64,000 bases of DNA from Lampropedia cohaerens (GCF_001005215.1 NZ_LBNQ01000025.1:124001-188000), one strand, 5' to 3'. Counted from the stretch's first letter, positions 28,906 through 39,255 are shown. Translations and numbers: made by a program. Notes: generated by a model not told the origin, from the letters alone.

Positions 28906-30942
28906 ATGTTCACAAAAATTCTGATTGCCAACCGCGGGGAAATTGCCTGCCGCGTTGCAGCGACTGCCCGACGGCTGGGTGTGCGCACGGTTGCCGTCTA
29001 TTCCGATGCCGACGCAAACGCCAAGCACGTACATGCGGCTGACGAGGCGGTGCACATCGGCCCCAGCAGCCCCAAGGAGAGCTATCTGCAATGGCAGCGC
29101 ATCATTGACGCCGCCTTGTCCACCGGCGCGCAGGCGGTGCATCCTGGCTACGGCTTTCTCTCGGAAAACGAGGATTTCGCACAGGCTTGCGCTGATGCCG
29201 GCCTGACATTCATCGGCCCACCCGCTGCTGCAATCGCCGCGATGGGCCTCAAGGCCGAATCCAAGCGCCTTATGGAGAAGGCGGGTGTGCCGCTAGTGCC
29301 CGGCTACCACGGTCAGGATCAGGACCCACAACTGCTCAAACGCGAGGCCGAGCGCATCGGCTATCCCGTTCTCATCAAGGCCAGTGCCGGCGGTGGCGGC
29401 AAGGGCATGCGCGTCGTCGCGCGCAGCGAGGACTTTGATGCCGCCCTGCAGTCGTGCCAGCGCGAGGCCAGCAGCAGCTTCGGCGACGACAGCGTGCTGA
29501 TCGAAAAATACGTGCAGCGCCCACGCCACATCGAAATCCAGGTATTTGGGGATGCGCTCGGCAATTACGTGCACCTGTTCGAGCGCGACTGTTCCGTACA
29601 ACGACGTCACCAGAAGGTGCTGGAGGAAGCACCAGCACCGGGCCTGCCGGCGGCACTGCGCGCGCAGATGGGCCAGGCGGCCATCGCCGCTGCGCGCGCC
29701 GTTGATTACGTCGGCGCAGGCACCGTCGAATTCATCGTTGAACAGCCCGGCGGCTATGCCCAGCCCGAGCAAATGCGCTTTTATTTCATGGAGATGAACA
29801 CCCGCCTGCAGGTCGAACATCCCGTCACGGAAGCCATCACTGGCACCGATTTGGTGGAGTGGCAACTGCGCGTTGCCGCTGGTGAGCCGTTACCGTTGCG
29901 CCAGGACGCGTTGCAGATTCACGGCCATGCCATCGAAGCGCGCATCAACGCCGAAAATCCGGACAACGACTTTCTGCCAGCTACAGGAACGCTGCGCGTT
30001 TATCGCAAGCCCCATGCCAGCAGCTTCACCGTCGGCGCCGTGCGCGTGGACGATGGCGTGCGCGAAGGCGACGCCATCAGCCCACACTACGACTCCATGA
30101 TCGCCAAGCTGATCGTGCATGGCCAGACGCGCGCACAGGCGCTGGCACGGCTGGACGAGGCCCTGTCGCAGCTGCACATCGTGGGCGTGCCTACCAACGT
30201 ACAGTTTCTGCGCCGCGCCATCCGCAGCGAATCCTTCGCACATGCACGGCTGGATACCGCGCTGATCCAGCGCGAGGCGCAGCATCTTTTCGGACAAACC
30301 GTATGGCCTGAAGCATTCAGCGTCGCCGTGGCCATTGCCCATACCCTGCACCAGGAAGCTGCGGCGTGCGACGCCGATCCCTTCTCGCGCCGCGACGGAT
30401 GGCGCGGCTGGGGTGAAGCCAAGCGATTTTTCGTCTTCGCAAGAGGCACGCGCAAATTCAGCGCACAACTGCGCTACCTGCGCGATGGACGCCTGCATCT
30501 GGACATTGATCTCCAAAGTACCAACCAGTCAACGCCTGCGCTTTCCTCCGGCGCATTGTCCTATGCCTCGGTGCCGGGCAGCTCGGCGCTTGCGGTGACC
30601 TATATGGACTATTGCGCGCGCGTGACCTGCTATCGCGATGGCAACGCCATAGAGCTGTTCGCCCCCCAAGGACACGACACCATCACCTGGGTCCCCCCCC
30701 TCGGCGAGGATAACGAACAGGCCGAAGCCGGCCGCCTGACCGCTCCCATGCCCGGCAAGGTCATCGCCTTTGCCGTCAAGCCTGGCGATGTCGTCAGGCA
30801 GGGACAACCACTGGCAGTGCTGGAAGCGATGAAGATGGAGCACACCATCACCGCGCCGCACGACGGCACCGTCGCCGAACTGCTGTTCTCGCCGGGCGAT
30901 CAGGTCATGGACGGCGCCGAACTTCTCACTCTGTGCAACTGA
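28906..30942 (+). CDS. liuD: Methylcrotonyl-CoA carboxylase, biotin carboxylase and carrier (alpha) subunit
   Basis: This subunit carboxylates its own biotin with ATP and bicarbonate. Residues 1-450 are the biotin carboxylase domain (ILIANRGEIACRVAATARRL, SAGGGGKGMR, MEMNTRLQVEHPVTEAITG), followed by a linker and a C-terminal biotinyl domain with EAMKMEH, the biotinylated Lys being near residue 643. GAGGAGA lies upstream of the ATG. It pairs with the beta subunit at 25534 and matches LiuD/MccA length (678). Pyruvate or acetyl-CoA carboxylase is unlikely because of the neighbours. Confidence 0.95.
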   Translation: MFTKILIANRGEIACRVAATARRLGVRTVAVYSDADANAKHVHAADEAVHIGPSSPKESYLQWQRIIDAALSTGAQAVHPGYGFLSENEDFAQACADAGLTFIGPPAAAIAAMGLKAESKRLMEKAGVPLVPGYHGQDQDPQLLKREAERIGYPVLIKASAGGGGKGMRVVARSEDFDAALQSCQREASSSFGDDSVLIEKYVQRPRHIEIQVFGDALGNYVHLFERDCSVQRRHQKVLEEAPAPGLPAALRAQMGQAAIAAARAVDYVGAGTVEFIVEQPGGYAQPEQMRFYFMEMNTRLQVEHPVTEAITGTDLVEWQLRVAAGEPLPLRQDALQIHGHAIEARINAENPDNDFLPATGTLRVYRKPHASSFTVGAVRVDDGVREGDAISPHYDSMIAKLIVHGQTRAQALARLDEALSQLHIVGVPTNVQFLRRAIRSESFAHARLDTALIQREAQHLFGQTVWPEAFSVAVAIAHTLHQEAAACDADPFSRRDGWRGWGEAKRFFVFARGTRKFSAQLRYLRDGRLHLDIDLQSTNQSTPALSSGALSYASVPGSSALAVTYMDYCARVTCYRDGNAIELFAPQGHDTITWVPPLGEDNEQAEAGRLTAPMPGKVIAFAVKPGDVVRQGQPLAVLEAMKMEHTITAPHDGTVAELLFSPGDQVMDGAELLTLCN

Positions 30943-31125
30943 CTTGACGGTCCTGATGCGTATCCAGCGCTGCGCAGAAAGGCACACTGTAGTAGCCAGC
31001 TACCACCCGCTTTACAGGCCGCTGCGCCCAAAATAACAGCCTGTGACCGCAGCGACATCCAAACATTGATGGCTGGCAGAATGCATCGCTGACGGGCACC
31101 AGGCCCAAACCACCAAGGAGCAAAC

Positions 31126-31710
31126 ATGGCAGGCAAGAAGATTCTGATGATCTGTGGCGACTACTGCGAGGACTACGAGACCATGGTGCCGTTTCAGACA
31201 CTGCTGGCCGTCGGTCATGACGTCACGGCTGTGTGCCCTAAGAAAAAGGCCGGCGAGCAGATCAAGACGGCCATCCATGACTTTGAAGGTGCGCAAACCT
31301 ACAGCGAGAAACCCGGTCACAACTTCACGCTCAATGGCACGTTCGATGCCATCCGGGCAGAAGACTTTGACGCGCTGGTGATTCCCGGCGGCCGTGGGCC
31401 GGAATATCTGCGGCTCGATCCACAGGTGGTGGCGATGGTGCGCCACTTCTTCGAGGCCAACAAGCCGGTGGCGGCGGTGTGCCACGGCGCGCAGTTGCTG
31501 GCTGGCGCGGGTGTGCTCAAGGGGCGCACCTGCTCGGCCTATCCGGCCTGCCAGCCCGACGTCGAGACCGCTGGCGGCACCTATGCCGACATCGGCATCG
31601 ACCAGGCCTACACCGATGGCAATCTGGTTACCGCGCCTGCATGGCCCGCGCATCCCGCCTGGATGGCGCAGTTTCTGGCGGTGCTGGGCACTCGGATTGC
31701 GCACAGCTGA
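31126..31710 (+). CDS. DJ-1/PfpI family protein
   Basis: A 194-residue single-domain protein of the class I glutamine amidotransferase-like fold. The nucleophile elbow is AAVCHGAQLL (Cys near residue 124) and the acidic partner is in ICGDYCEDYE near the N-terminus. Relatives act as protein or nucleotide deglycases, holdases or proteases; the exact activity cannot be told from sequence. AAGGAG precedes the ATG. It is not clearly part of an operon. Confidence 0.9.
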   Translation: MAGKKILMICGDYCEDYETMVPFQTLLAVGHDVTAVCPKKKAGEQIKTAIHDFEGAQTYSEKPGHNFTLNGTFDAIRAEDFDALVIPGGRGPEYLRLDPQVVAMVRHFFEANKPVAAVCHGAQLLAGAGVLKGRTCSAYPACQPDVETAGGTYADIGIDQAYTDGNLVTAPAWPAHPAWMAQFLAVLGTRIAHS

Positions 31711-31806
31711 TAGCGTCGCTCTGCACAGCCTGGGCCTATTCCCAATTGACGCGGCTTCGCGCCACAGGCAAGCTGGCAGGCCTGAACGACTGCCGGAAGC
31801 CCTCGC

Positions 31807-32148
31807 ATGTGCCAGATCTTCGTCAATGCCGACCCGCAGCTCTACGCCCGGCGCACACGCAGCATCCGGCTGCACGGCGTAGTCACCAGCATTGATCTGG
31901 AAAACCTGTTCTGGGAGGTGCTTGAGGAGATCGCTCGACGCGATGGCCTGAGCGTCGGCCAGCTGTGCTCACGCCTCTACGAAGAGCTGGTGGCCGCGCA
32001 AGGCGGCGTTGGCAACTTCGCCTCGTTCCTGCGGGTGTGCTGCGGCCGCTATCTGCGCCTGCAATTGCTGGGCGCGCTTCCATCAGATCCCACCGTCGCC
32101 ATCGGCACGCTTGATGCGGCACAGGTGCTCGCCGCAGACGCCGCTTGA
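31807..32148 (+). CDS. Ribbon-helix-helix domain protein
   Basis: A 113-residue protein whose N-terminal half (RSIRLHGVVTSIDLENLFWEVLEEIARRDGLSVGQLCSRLYEEL) fits a ribbon-helix-helix fold: a short strand, then two helices. Such proteins bind DNA as dimers through the strand. A GGAAG lies upstream of the ATG. It is a lone gene, 96 bases after the DJ-1 gene and 191 bases before the thioesterase, with no toxin partner nearby. Target unknown. Confidence 0.72.
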   Translation: MCQIFVNADPQLYARRTRSIRLHGVVTSIDLENLFWEVLEEIARRDGLSVGQLCSRLYEELVAAQGGVGNFASFLRVCCGRYLRLQLLGALPSDPTVAIGTLDAAQVLAADAA

Positions 32149-32339
32149 ACTGTCCCCACACTCGCTGGCACCAGGTGCCGCGCCAGGCACTGCCCCATGG
32201 CCGCTCGCAGAACGTGCAGAGATTCTCGGGAAACTACAGCACGGCACTTGCGCATTGGCAGCCCCGGTGCACGCGACGGTTATTTGCGGGACAATCGCAG
32301 ACTTTTTCAGCCCTTGTGACTGACACGATACGAAACCCC

Positions 32340-32834
32340 ATGCCTACGATGGAACCTGGCAATCATCAGCTGACGATGACGGTGCTGATGATGCCCGACA
32401 TGGCCAATTTCTCCGGCAACGTGCACGGTGGGCAGCTGCTGAAGCTGCTGGATGAAGTCGCCTACGCCTGCGCCAGCCGCTATGCCGGCACCTATGTGGT
32501 GACCATGTCGGTGGATCAGGTGGTGTTTCGCCAACCCATCCACGTGGGTGAGCTGGTGACCTTTCTCGCCTCGGTCAACTACACCGGGCGCACTTCGATG
32601 GAAATCGGCATCAAGGTCGTGACCGAGAACATCCAGAAGAGACTGGTGCGCCACACCAACAGCTGCTTCTTCACCATGGTGGCCATGGACGAGCGAGGCA
32701 AGCCGACTGCTGTGCCGCCACTGAATCCACAAACGCCTGATGAAAAGCGCCGCTACCATCAGGCGCAGCAGCGCCGCCAGCTGCGCCAGGAACTGCAGGA
32801 GCGCTACCAGGAAATCAGCCGAACCGTTTCGTGA
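32340..32834 (+). CDS. Hotdog-fold acyl-CoA thioesterase (YciA/BACH type)
   Basis: The 164-residue protein has the hotdog thioesterase core NFSGNVHGGQLLKLLDEVAYACASRYAG, with the catalytic-region Asn and Asp, followed by VTMSVDQVVFRQPIHVGELV. It should hydrolyse acyl-CoAs. The C-terminal tail is charged and helical (KRRYHQAQQRRQLRQELQER). The frame is open upstream; ATG at 32340 or 32349 fits the domain, though no strong ribosome-binding site is seen. The substrate cannot be predicted. Confidence 0.88.
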   Translation: MPTMEPGNHQLTMTVLMMPDMANFSGNVHGGQLLKLLDEVAYACASRYAGTYVVTMSVDQVVFRQPIHVGELVTFLASVNYTGRTSMEIGIKVVTENIQKRLVRHTNSCFFTMVAMDERGKPTAVPPLNPQTPDEKRRYHQAQQRRQLRQELQERYQEISRTVS

Positions 32835-32898
32835 CCCATTCGGCGCTGACGTCTATCAACGGGTTTTCGATTGGGGCCAATGACCCCGGTGCCACCAC

Positions 32899-33261
32899 TC
32901 ATGCCTGCGCTTCCAGTTCTGCCTTGCAAGCGATGCAGTGGGTCGACTCCGGTCGCGCCAGCAGGCGCTCCTTGGCAATCGGCTTGCCGCAGGCGACGCA
33001 CACGCCATAGTCGCCAGCCTCGATGCGCGCCAGGGCCCGGCCAATGGAGGCGAGCTCATTGCGGTCGCGCGCGATTTCGCCAAGACGCACCTCCTTGGCT
33101 TCCTGGCGCTGCGCCAGTTCCTCAGGATCAAGCGCCTCCTGCGTTTGCGCAGCAGCCTCAATGTCAGCTTCCGCAGTAGCAATTTCATGCAGTAGCTCCT
33201 GCTGGCGCGCTTTGAGTTTCTGCGCAATCTCCTGCAGATCGGTAGTGGGGAGCGTTGTCAT
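32899..33261 (-). CDS. TraR/DksA-family zinc-finger protein
   Basis: A 120-residue protein with an N-terminal coiled coil (about residues 8-80) and an intact C4 zinc finger (Cys88, Cys91, Cys109, Cys112) in the DksA_TraR pattern YGVCVACGKPIAKERLLARP. The coiled-coil tip lacks the DxxDxA motif of true DksA, so it may bind RNA polymerase but not act as DksA does. It complements the cysteine-poor DksA at 13431. ATG at 33261 has AAGGAAAG upstream. It lies 43 bases downstream of the YejA-like gene on the same strand. Confidence 0.88.
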   Translation of the reverse strand: MTTLPTTDLQEIAQKLKARQQELLHEIATAEADIEAAAQTQEALDPEELAQRQEAKEVRLGEIARDRNELASIGRALARIEAGDYGVCVACGKPIAKERLLARPESTHCIACKAELEAQA

Positions 33262-33304
33262 GGTCTTTCCTTGGTTGCATTGAAATGAGGTGGCCAACTG
33301 CGCA

Positions 33305-35191
33305 TCACGGCTGTGGCGGCTGCTGGGCAGACCACCAGTAGAACATGATCCAGTTCTCCACCGTGTCGACATAGGGCGGCATTGGCGCCTTGAACTCCAG
33401 TCGTTTGGCGTTGTACGCTACGCGGAAGGCGTCCGCATACCAAGCTGGGATCAACACATCCTCGGCCACGATGACGCGCTCCAACGCGCGGCAAGCCGCC
33501 ACGAATTGTTCGCGGCTATCGGCGGACACCATTTTTCCGATCAGTGCATCAACGGCCGGATTCTTCAACCCGGTGTAGTTGGCCCCGCCCTCGATGTCAG
33601 CGGCCTCACTGCCGAACAGCTGCAGGTATTCCTGCCCCGGGTTGTGACTGCCACGGATGTTCAGGGAGGTGATGTCGTAGTCGAAGCGGTCCATGCGCTG
33701 CAACATCAGTGCAAAGTCGACGGCACGAAAACGCATCTCAATGCCGAGCTTGCGCAGGTTGCGCTGCCATGGCGAGATGGTGCGGATGCCTGCGTCATTG
33801 CTGTCCATCACTTCAATGATGAACGGCTCGCCTCGGGCATTGCGCAGCACTCCGTCGCGCATGTGCCAGCCGGCCTCGGCCAGCAGCGCCTGTGCCTTGC
33901 GCAGATTCTCGCGCAGGCCGTTGGGACGATCGTCGGTGCGCGGTGGTCTGGGCATGGGACCGAAGGCCTCGGGCTGGATGTGGGCCCGCAATGGCGCCAT
34001 CAGTGCCAGTTCCTGCGCACTGGGTTCGCCCTCCGCGGCACACTGCGTATTGCCAAACAGGCCTTGCACGCGGCGGTAGGCGCCATAGAACAGGCGCTGG
34101 TTCATCCACTCGTAGTCCAGCGCCAGCGCGAGGGCCCGCCGCACCCGCACATCCTGCAGCAGTGGACGGCGCACATTGAGAAAGTAGCTCTGAAACCCGG
34201 TGGGATTGTGGTGCTGGAATTCGGCCTTGACCAGTTCGCCACTGTCAAAGCGTCGCCCCCTGACGCGGCGCGCCCAGTCACCCGCGCTGAAAAACTGCAT
34301 GGCATCGAACTCACCGGCCTTGAGCGCCTCCAGCCGCGCGGTGTGGTCCTGGTAGATGCGGATGGTAATGCGCTCGAAATTGTTGGCACCGACGTTGACG
34401 TTCAGCTCCCTGCCCCAGTAATCGGGATCACGCACATAGGTGATATCACGGCCAAAGATGACCGGACCGATGCGGTACGGACCGCTGCCGATGGGAATGT
34501 CCGTGATGATCTCGTCAAACGGCTTGCGCTGGCCGTCGACCATGCCCCAGTCACGGCTGAAGATGGGCAGACTGCCCACTGTCAGCGGCAACTCGCGGTT
34601 GGGACGCCTGAAGCGAAACCGGATCGTGTGCGCATCCAGCACATCGGCGCCCTCAACGTCCTGCAGCATCGACGCATAGACCGGCGCAGCCTGCGGGCTG
34701 ATCAGCGTCTCGAAGCTGTACTTGACGTCGTCAGCAAGCACGGGCTTGCCATTGTGAAACCGCGCTTCGGGGCGCAGCCGGAAGGTCGCCGACAGCCTGT
34801 CATCGGCAACCTCCACGCTTTCTGCAAGCAAACCATAGCCCGTAGCCGTCTCATCCAGCGCGCCGGTCAGCAGGCTCTCGAACAGCAGGTTCTGCAGGTA
34901 GGCAGGCGCGGAGCCGCGCATCGTGAACGGGTTGTACTTGTCGAAGGTGGAACTGCGCAGGTTGCTCACCAGCCGCAGCTCTCCATCCTTGGGCGCAGCC
35001 GGATTCGCATAGTCAAAATGCGCAAAGCCCGGCGGATACTTCGGCTCGCCCCAAAGGGCATACGCATGCCCAGCCCAGGCAGCGCCCGCCAGCAGCCACA
35101 TCGCAGCGCCCTGCAACAGACGAGCACGCCACCCGGGCCAGCGCGCCGCGCCGGCAAGCTGGGGTCCGATGGGAACGGTGCAGTAGGCCAT
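33305..35191 (-). CDS. YejA-like extracellular solute-binding protein, family 5
   Basis: A periplasmic binding protein of the peptide/oligopeptide type (628 residues). The N-terminal hydrophobic stretch ([21 protein letters not shown]) is a signal peptide, and the mature protein opens with [15 protein letters not shown], the YejA signature. Later segments such as AFHNGKP-type [21 protein letters not shown] and [10 protein letters not shown] fit SBP family 5. The yejBEF permease and ATPase genes are not adjacent. ATG at 35191 is used; the frame is open further upstream into the antisense of fabI. Confidence 0.9.
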   Translation of the reverse strand: MAYCTVPIGPQLAGAARWPGWRARLLQGAAMWLLAGAAWAGHAYALWGEPKYPPGFAHFDYANPAAPKDGELRLVSNLRSSTFDKYNPFTMRGSAPAYLQNLLFESLLTGALDETATGYGLLAESVEVADDRLSATFRLRPEARFHNGKPVLADDVKYSFETLISPQAAPVYASMLQDVEGADVLDAHTIRFRFRRPNRELPLTVGSLPIFSRDWGMVDGQRKPFDEIITDIPIGSGPYRIGPVIFGRDITYVRDPDYWGRELNVNVGANNFERITIRIYQDHTARLEALKAGEFDAMQFFSAGDWARRVRGRRFDSGELVKAEFQHHNPTGFQSYFLNVRRPLLQDVRVRRALALALDYEWMNQRLFYGAYRRVQGLFGNTQCAAEGEPSAQELALMAPLRAHIQPEAFGPMPRPPRTDDRPNGLRENLRKAQALLAEAGWHMRDGVLRNARGEPFIIEVMDSNDAGIRTISPWQRNLRKLGIEMRFRAVDFALMLQRMDRFDYDITSLNIRGSHNPGQEYLQLFGSEAADIEGGANYTGLKNPAVDALIGKMVSADSREQFVAACRALERVIVAEDVLIPAWYADAFRVAYNAKRLEFKAPMPPYVDTVENWIMFYWWSAQQPPQP

Positions 35192-35293
35192 GCGACAATT
35201 CTGCCCCAAACCACCGCACGCATCGCCTTGCCCGGGCCGCTTGCGCAGCGATTGGGTCAACAATCGGATTACGTAGAACAAGGAGTGTCTCCC

Positions 35294-36085
35294 ATGGGTT
35301 TTCTCACCGGCAAGAAACTGCTGATCACGGGCGTGCTGTCCAACCGCTCGATCGCCTACGGCATCGCCAAGGCCTGCCATGCGCAAGGCGCGCAACTGGC
35401 TTTCAGCTACGTGGGCGAGCGCTTCAAGGACCGCATCAGTGAATTCGCGGCCGAGTTCGACTCCACACTGGTGTTCGACTGCGACGTCTCCGACGACGCC
35501 CAGATCGACAAGCTCTTTGCCGATCTCGCTGCCCATTGGCCCAAGTTCGACGGCTTCGTGCACAGCATCGGTTTTGCACCGCGGGAGGCGATTGCCGGCA
35601 ACTTCCTGGATGGGCTCACGCGCGAAAACTTCCGCATCGCCCACGACATCAGCGCCTACAGCTTCCCCGCCATGGCCAAGGCCGCACTGCCTTATCTCAA
35701 CGAGCATGCCAGCCTGATCACACTCTCCTACCTGGGTGCGGTGCGGGCAGTGCCGAACTACAACACCATGGGCCTGGCCAAGGCCAGCCTGGAGGCCAGT
35801 GTGCGTTATCTCGCCGAAGCCGTGGGCCCACAGGGCATCCGCGTCAACGGCATCAGCGCCGGGCCGATCAAGACGCTGGCTGCCAGCGGCATCAAGGACT
35901 TTGGCAAGCTGCTGGCGAACTTCGCCGCGACTTCGCCCCTGCGGCGCAATGTCACGATCGAGGACGTCGGCAACGCTGCCGCCTTTCTGTTTTCCGACCT
36001 CGCCTCCGGCATCACATCGGAAATTCTCTACGTCGACGGAGGCTTCAGCCATACGATCGGCATGCCCTCGCCATCCGAAGGCTGA
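35294..36085 (+). CDS. fabI: Enoyl-[acyl-carrier-protein] reductase (NADH) FabI
   Basis: FabI carries out the last reduction of each fatty-acid elongation round. It is a short-chain dehydrogenase with the FabI-specific cofactor site [14 protein letters not shown], the HSIGFAP segment and the catalytic Tyr146, Tyr156 and Lys163. The 263-residue frame starts at ATG 35294 with AAGGAG upstream; the frame is open further 5' but without family sequence. It is divergent from the YejA-like gene and away from the other fab genes. Confidence 0.96.
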   Translation: MGFLTGKKLLITGVLSNRSIAYGIAKACHAQGAQLAFSYVGERFKDRISEFAAEFDSTLVFDCDVSDDAQIDKLFADLAAHWPKFDGFVHSIGFAPREAIAGNFLDGLTRENFRIAHDISAYSFPAMAKAALPYLNEHASLITLSYLGAVRAVPNYNTMGLAKASLEASVRYLAEAVGPQGIRVNGISAGPIKTLAASGIKDFGKLLANFAATSPLRRNVTIEDVGNAAAFLFSDLASGITSEILYVDGGFSHTIGMPSPSEG

Positions 36086-36126
36086 AGGGCAGCCACTGCG
36101 CACCCTGTCACTCTGGAGTCCATGCC

Positions 36127-37596
36127 ATGGCCGCAAGCCGCTCCATCTCCCGCCGTACCCTGCTGGGTGCCTGCGCCGCTGCGGCACTGCCCGGCGTGCT
36201 GCTGAGCCGCACCAGCGAGCCGCTGAGCTTTCCTGAACCCAGGACGCGCCCATGGCTGGCGCATCCGGCTGATCTGCCAACTGGCGCGCCGCTGGTTGCG
36301 GCGCCGCTGACGGTGACGATGCCAGGCCTGCCCCGGCAGCAACGGCTGTGTGGCTACAACGGCATGCTGCCTGGACCGACCCTGCGCGTGCGGCGCGGCC
36401 AGCCGTTTCGCCAGACCGTGCTGAATCGGCTGGACGAGGACACCGTGGTGCACTGGCATGGCCTGATCGCCCCCACGGAAATGGATGGCCAGCCGCGCTA
36501 CCCCATTGCCCCCGGCGGGCACACCCGTATCGCCTACCCGGTGCAGCAGCGCGCAGCCATGCATTGGTACCACCCCCACCCGCATGGCGCGACCGCCCGG
36601 CAAGCCTGGCAGGGCATGGCAGGACTGTTCATCGTGGAGGACGAGGAGGAAGCCGCACTGGGCTTGCCCAGTGGCGCGCACGAGCTGCTGCTGGTGCTGC
36701 GCGACGGCCTGCTCAGCAAGCGCCGCAAATGGGTCTATCCCGACACACCCGAGGGCAGTATTGGCGATTTTCCACTGGTCAACGGCATCCCCTGGCCGCG
36801 CACGCAACTGCCGCAGGGGTGGGCCAGGCTACGCGTGCTCAATGGCGCCAATGCCCGCGTGTTCGACCTGCGCTGCGACCTGCCGATGGTGCTGATCGGC
36901 AACGATGGGGGCCTGCTCGAAGCGCCGCAGACCGTGCGTGCCATCGAAATGGCCCCGGCTGAGCGCGTTGACCTGCTACTGGATCTGCGCGGCGCAGCCG
37001 CTGGCCAACACGTCGGGCTGTATTGCATGGCAGCGGGCTGGAAACTGCTGGACATAGAGGTCACCGCCGAGCCGACGGCCGCCCGCTCGGCCTGGGAGCC
37101 GCCAGCCACGCTCTCGCGTATCGAACGCTTGGTGCACACGGCCGAGGAGCCGGACCGCGCATTCGTCTTCCAGGACAACTCGCTGATCAACGGGCTGGAA
37201 CACGACATGTACCGCACCGATTTCGTCGTGCCGTTCGGCAAGGTCGAAAAGTGGCGCTTCGTGGCCATCGGCGAGATGCCCCACCCCGTACATACCCATG
37301 GCGCGCACTTTCAGGTCGTTGGCGGCACCGCCGCCAACGGCGAGCCGCGCCGCATCGAAGCTTGGGAGCGCGGCTGGAAGGACACCGTGCTGGTGCGCCC
37401 TCAGGAAGCGGTGGACGTGCTGGTGCGCTTTGACCGCTACGAGGGCAACTACCTGCTGCACTGCCACAACCTCGAGCACGAGGATGGCGGCATGATGCAG
37501 AACTTTGTCGTTGCCAGGGATGTGGAGATGGCCAAGCGCATCATCGAAAACGAACGTCTGTTCGGCAGCGCCCAGCTCTGCCAGCCCTGGGCTTGA
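36127..37596 (+). CDS. Tat-exported multicopper oxidase
   Basis: The N-terminus has a twin-arginine signal (SISRRTLLGACAAAALPG, Arg9-Arg10), so it is exported folded. All four copper-binding segments are visible: HWHG near 109, HWYHPHPHG near 146, HPVHTHGAHF near 385 and HCHNLEHEDGGM near 445-456, the last with the axial Met of the type 1 site. The 489 residues form a three-domain laccase-like oxidase of the CueO/CopA group, likely oxidising Cu(I) or metals in the periplasm. It starts 41 bases after fabI. No Met-rich CueO insert is seen. Confidence 0.93.
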   Translation: MAASRSISRRTLLGACAAAALPGVLLSRTSEPLSFPEPRTRPWLAHPADLPTGAPLVAAPLTVTMPGLPRQQRLCGYNGMLPGPTLRVRRGQPFRQTVLNRLDEDTVVHWHGLIAPTEMDGQPRYPIAPGGHTRIAYPVQQRAAMHWYHPHPHGATARQAWQGMAGLFIVEDEEEAALGLPSGAHELLLVLRDGLLSKRRKWVYPDTPEGSIGDFPLVNGIPWPRTQLPQGWARLRVLNGANARVFDLRCDLPMVLIGNDGGLLEAPQTVRAIEMAPAERVDLLLDLRGAAAGQHVGLYCMAAGWKLLDIEVTAEPTAARSAWEPPATLSRIERLVHTAEEPDRAFVFQDNSLINGLEHDMYRTDFVVPFGKVEKWRFVAIGEMPHPVHTHGAHFQVVGGTAANGEPRRIEAWERGWKDTVLVRPQEAVDVLVRFDRYEGNYLLHCHNLEHEDGGMMQNFVVARDVEMAKRIIENERLFGSAQLCQPWA

Positions 37597-37623
37597 GCAC
37601 GCGAACACGCAGGCATCTGGGCA

Positions 37624-37666
37624 GGGATCCTGCACCGCCCCGCGACGCGGCAGCGGTGCGGATCCC
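37624..37666. other. Strong GC-rich hairpin between convergent genes
   Basis: GGGATCC and GGATCCC arms continue inward as GCACCGC/GCGGTGC and CCGCG/CGCGG around a single-base loop, with only small bulges. It lies between the convergent multicopper oxidase and aldehyde dehydrogenase genes, where a bidirectional transcription stop is expected. No poly-T tract is present. Confidence 0.55.
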
Positions 37667-37677
37667 CGCAGGCGCAA

Positions 37678-39255
37678 TCACGGCAGCTGCACCTGCCCAT
37701 CGACGAGGCGCACGGCGTGCGCTGGATTGTCCTGGCGCAGAAGCACTGGCAGCAGGGCATCCGGGAAATCCTGATAGCACACCGGCCGCAGGAACCGGTC
37801 GATCGCCGACATGCCCACCGACGTGAAGGCCGCGTTGGACGTGGCCGGGAAGGGCCCGCCATGCACCATCGCGTTGCAGACCTCCACCCCGGTCGGAAAG
37901 CCATTGACCAGAATGCGGCCAGCCTTGCGCTCCAGCACTGGCACCAGCTTGGCGGCGGCAGCGTGGTCTGCGTCCTCGATGTGCAGCGTGGCCGTCAGCT
38001 GACCTTCCAGCCGTTCGGCCAATGCGGCAAATTCCTCGGCATTGCCGACCGTTACCACCACGGATGCCGGCCCGAATACCTCGGCCTGCAAGGCCTCGTG
38101 TGCCAGGTAGTTGTCCGCCGTGGTCACATAGAGCGCAGCGCGCGCCATGTTGGGCCCTGTCTCGGCCTGGCCCTGCGCCAGCCGGGTCACGCCAGGCACA
38201 GCAGCCAGCGCTTCAACCCCCTGCACGTAGGCAGCGTGAATACCAGGGGTGAGCATGACCTGCGCGGGCTTTTCGGCCAGCGCCGCTGCAGCGGCCGACA
38301 GAAAGCGCTCGCCATCGCTGCCACTGGGTAGCACGATCAGGCCCGGATTGGTACAGAACTGGCCGGCCCCCATGGTCAGCGAATCGGCAAAGCCTGCACC
38401 GATCTGCTCGGCGCGCGCCTGCAGCGCATGCGGAAACAGGAACACCGGGTTGACGGCGCTCATTTCCGCGTAGACGGGAATCGGCTCGGCACGGGCATTG
38501 GCCGCGGCGACCAGCGCCATGCCGCCCCTGCGCGAACCGGTAAAGCCTACGGCCTTGATGACCGGGTGCGCCACCAATGCCGCGCCAATTGCACTGCCGG
38601 CCCCAAACAGCAGCGAGAACACGCCCTCGGGCATGCCGCACTTGCGCACTGCCGTCTGAATGGCGCGCCCCACTAGCTCGCTCGTACCAAGGTGCGCACT
38701 GTGCCCCTTGACGATGACCGGGCAGCCTGCCGCCAGGGCCGAGGCCGTGTCGCCGCCGGCAACGGAAAAAGCCAGCGGAAAGTTGCTCGCGCCAAACACG
38801 GCCACCGGCCCGATGGCGGTCTTGGCCAGGCGCAGATCGGACCGAGGCGGCTGACGCTCAGGCTGCGCTGGATCGATCACCGGTGTGGCGAAGCGGCCCG
38901 AGCGCACCACCTGCGCGAACTGGCGCAACTGCCCTACCGTGCGCCCCCGCTCGCCAGTCAGACGCGCCATCGGCAGCGCCGTCTCAGCGTGGGCACGCTC
39001 CAGCAGTGTGTCGCCGAGCGCAAGAATTTCATCGGCAATGCACTCGAGAAACGCCGCGCGCTCCTGCAGGTCACGGCTGCGATAGTCATCCAGTGCAGCG
39101 CCTGCCAAGGCGCACGCGGCTTCCACTTCCGCCTGCCCCCCTTGGCCAAAGGCTGGCTCGATCTCTGCATTGGTGGCGGGATTGAACGCCTTTTGCACAC
39201 CGTCGGCACCCTTGACACAGCGTTGTCCAATGATCATTTCTCCAAGAACCAGCAT
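37678..39255 (-). CDS. 2,5-dioxopentanoate (alpha-ketoglutaric semialdehyde) dehydrogenase
   Basis: Aldehyde dehydrogenase of 525 residues, the usual size of this NAD(P)-dependent group. It has the cofactor-site segments [24 protein letters not shown] and FTGSRRGG, the general-base Glu in [11 protein letters not shown] and the catalytic Cys in [11 protein letters not shown]. Downstream of kdgD, it would oxidise 2,5-dioxopentanoate to 2-oxoglutarate, the last step of glucarate/galactarate breakdown. AAGGAGAGCCC precedes the ATG at 39255. A hairpin (39294-39318) separates it from kdgD. Confidence 0.93.
   Translation of the reverse strand: MLVLGEMIIGQRCVKGADGVQKAFNPATNAEIEPAFGQGGQAEVEAACALAGAALDDYRSRDLQERAAFLECIADEILALGDTLLERAHAETALPMARLTGERGRTVGQLRQFAQVVRSGRFATPVIDPAQPERQPPRSDLRLAKTAIGPVAVFGASNFPLAFSVAGGDTASALAAGCPVIVKGHSAHLGTSELVGRAIQTAVRKCGMPEGVFSLLFGAGSAIGAALVAHPVIKAVGFTGSRRGGMALVAAANARAEPIPVYAEMSAVNPVFLFPHALQARAEQIGAGFADSLTMGAGQFCTNPGLIVLPSGSDGERFLSAAAAALAEKPAQVMLTPGIHAAYVQGVEALAAVPGVTRLAQGQAETGPNMARAALYVTTADNYLAHEALQAEVFGPASVVVTVGNAEEFAALAERLEGQLTATLHIEDADHAAAAKLVPVLERKAGRILVNGFPTGVEVCNAMVHGGPFPATSNAAFTSVGMSAIDRFLRPVCYQDFPDALLPVLLRQDNPAHAVRLVDGQVQLP

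Noticed and set aside
35192-36280. Upstream extension of the YejA-like frame across fabI
   Set aside because: It is antisense to fabI and lies before a clear signal peptide.
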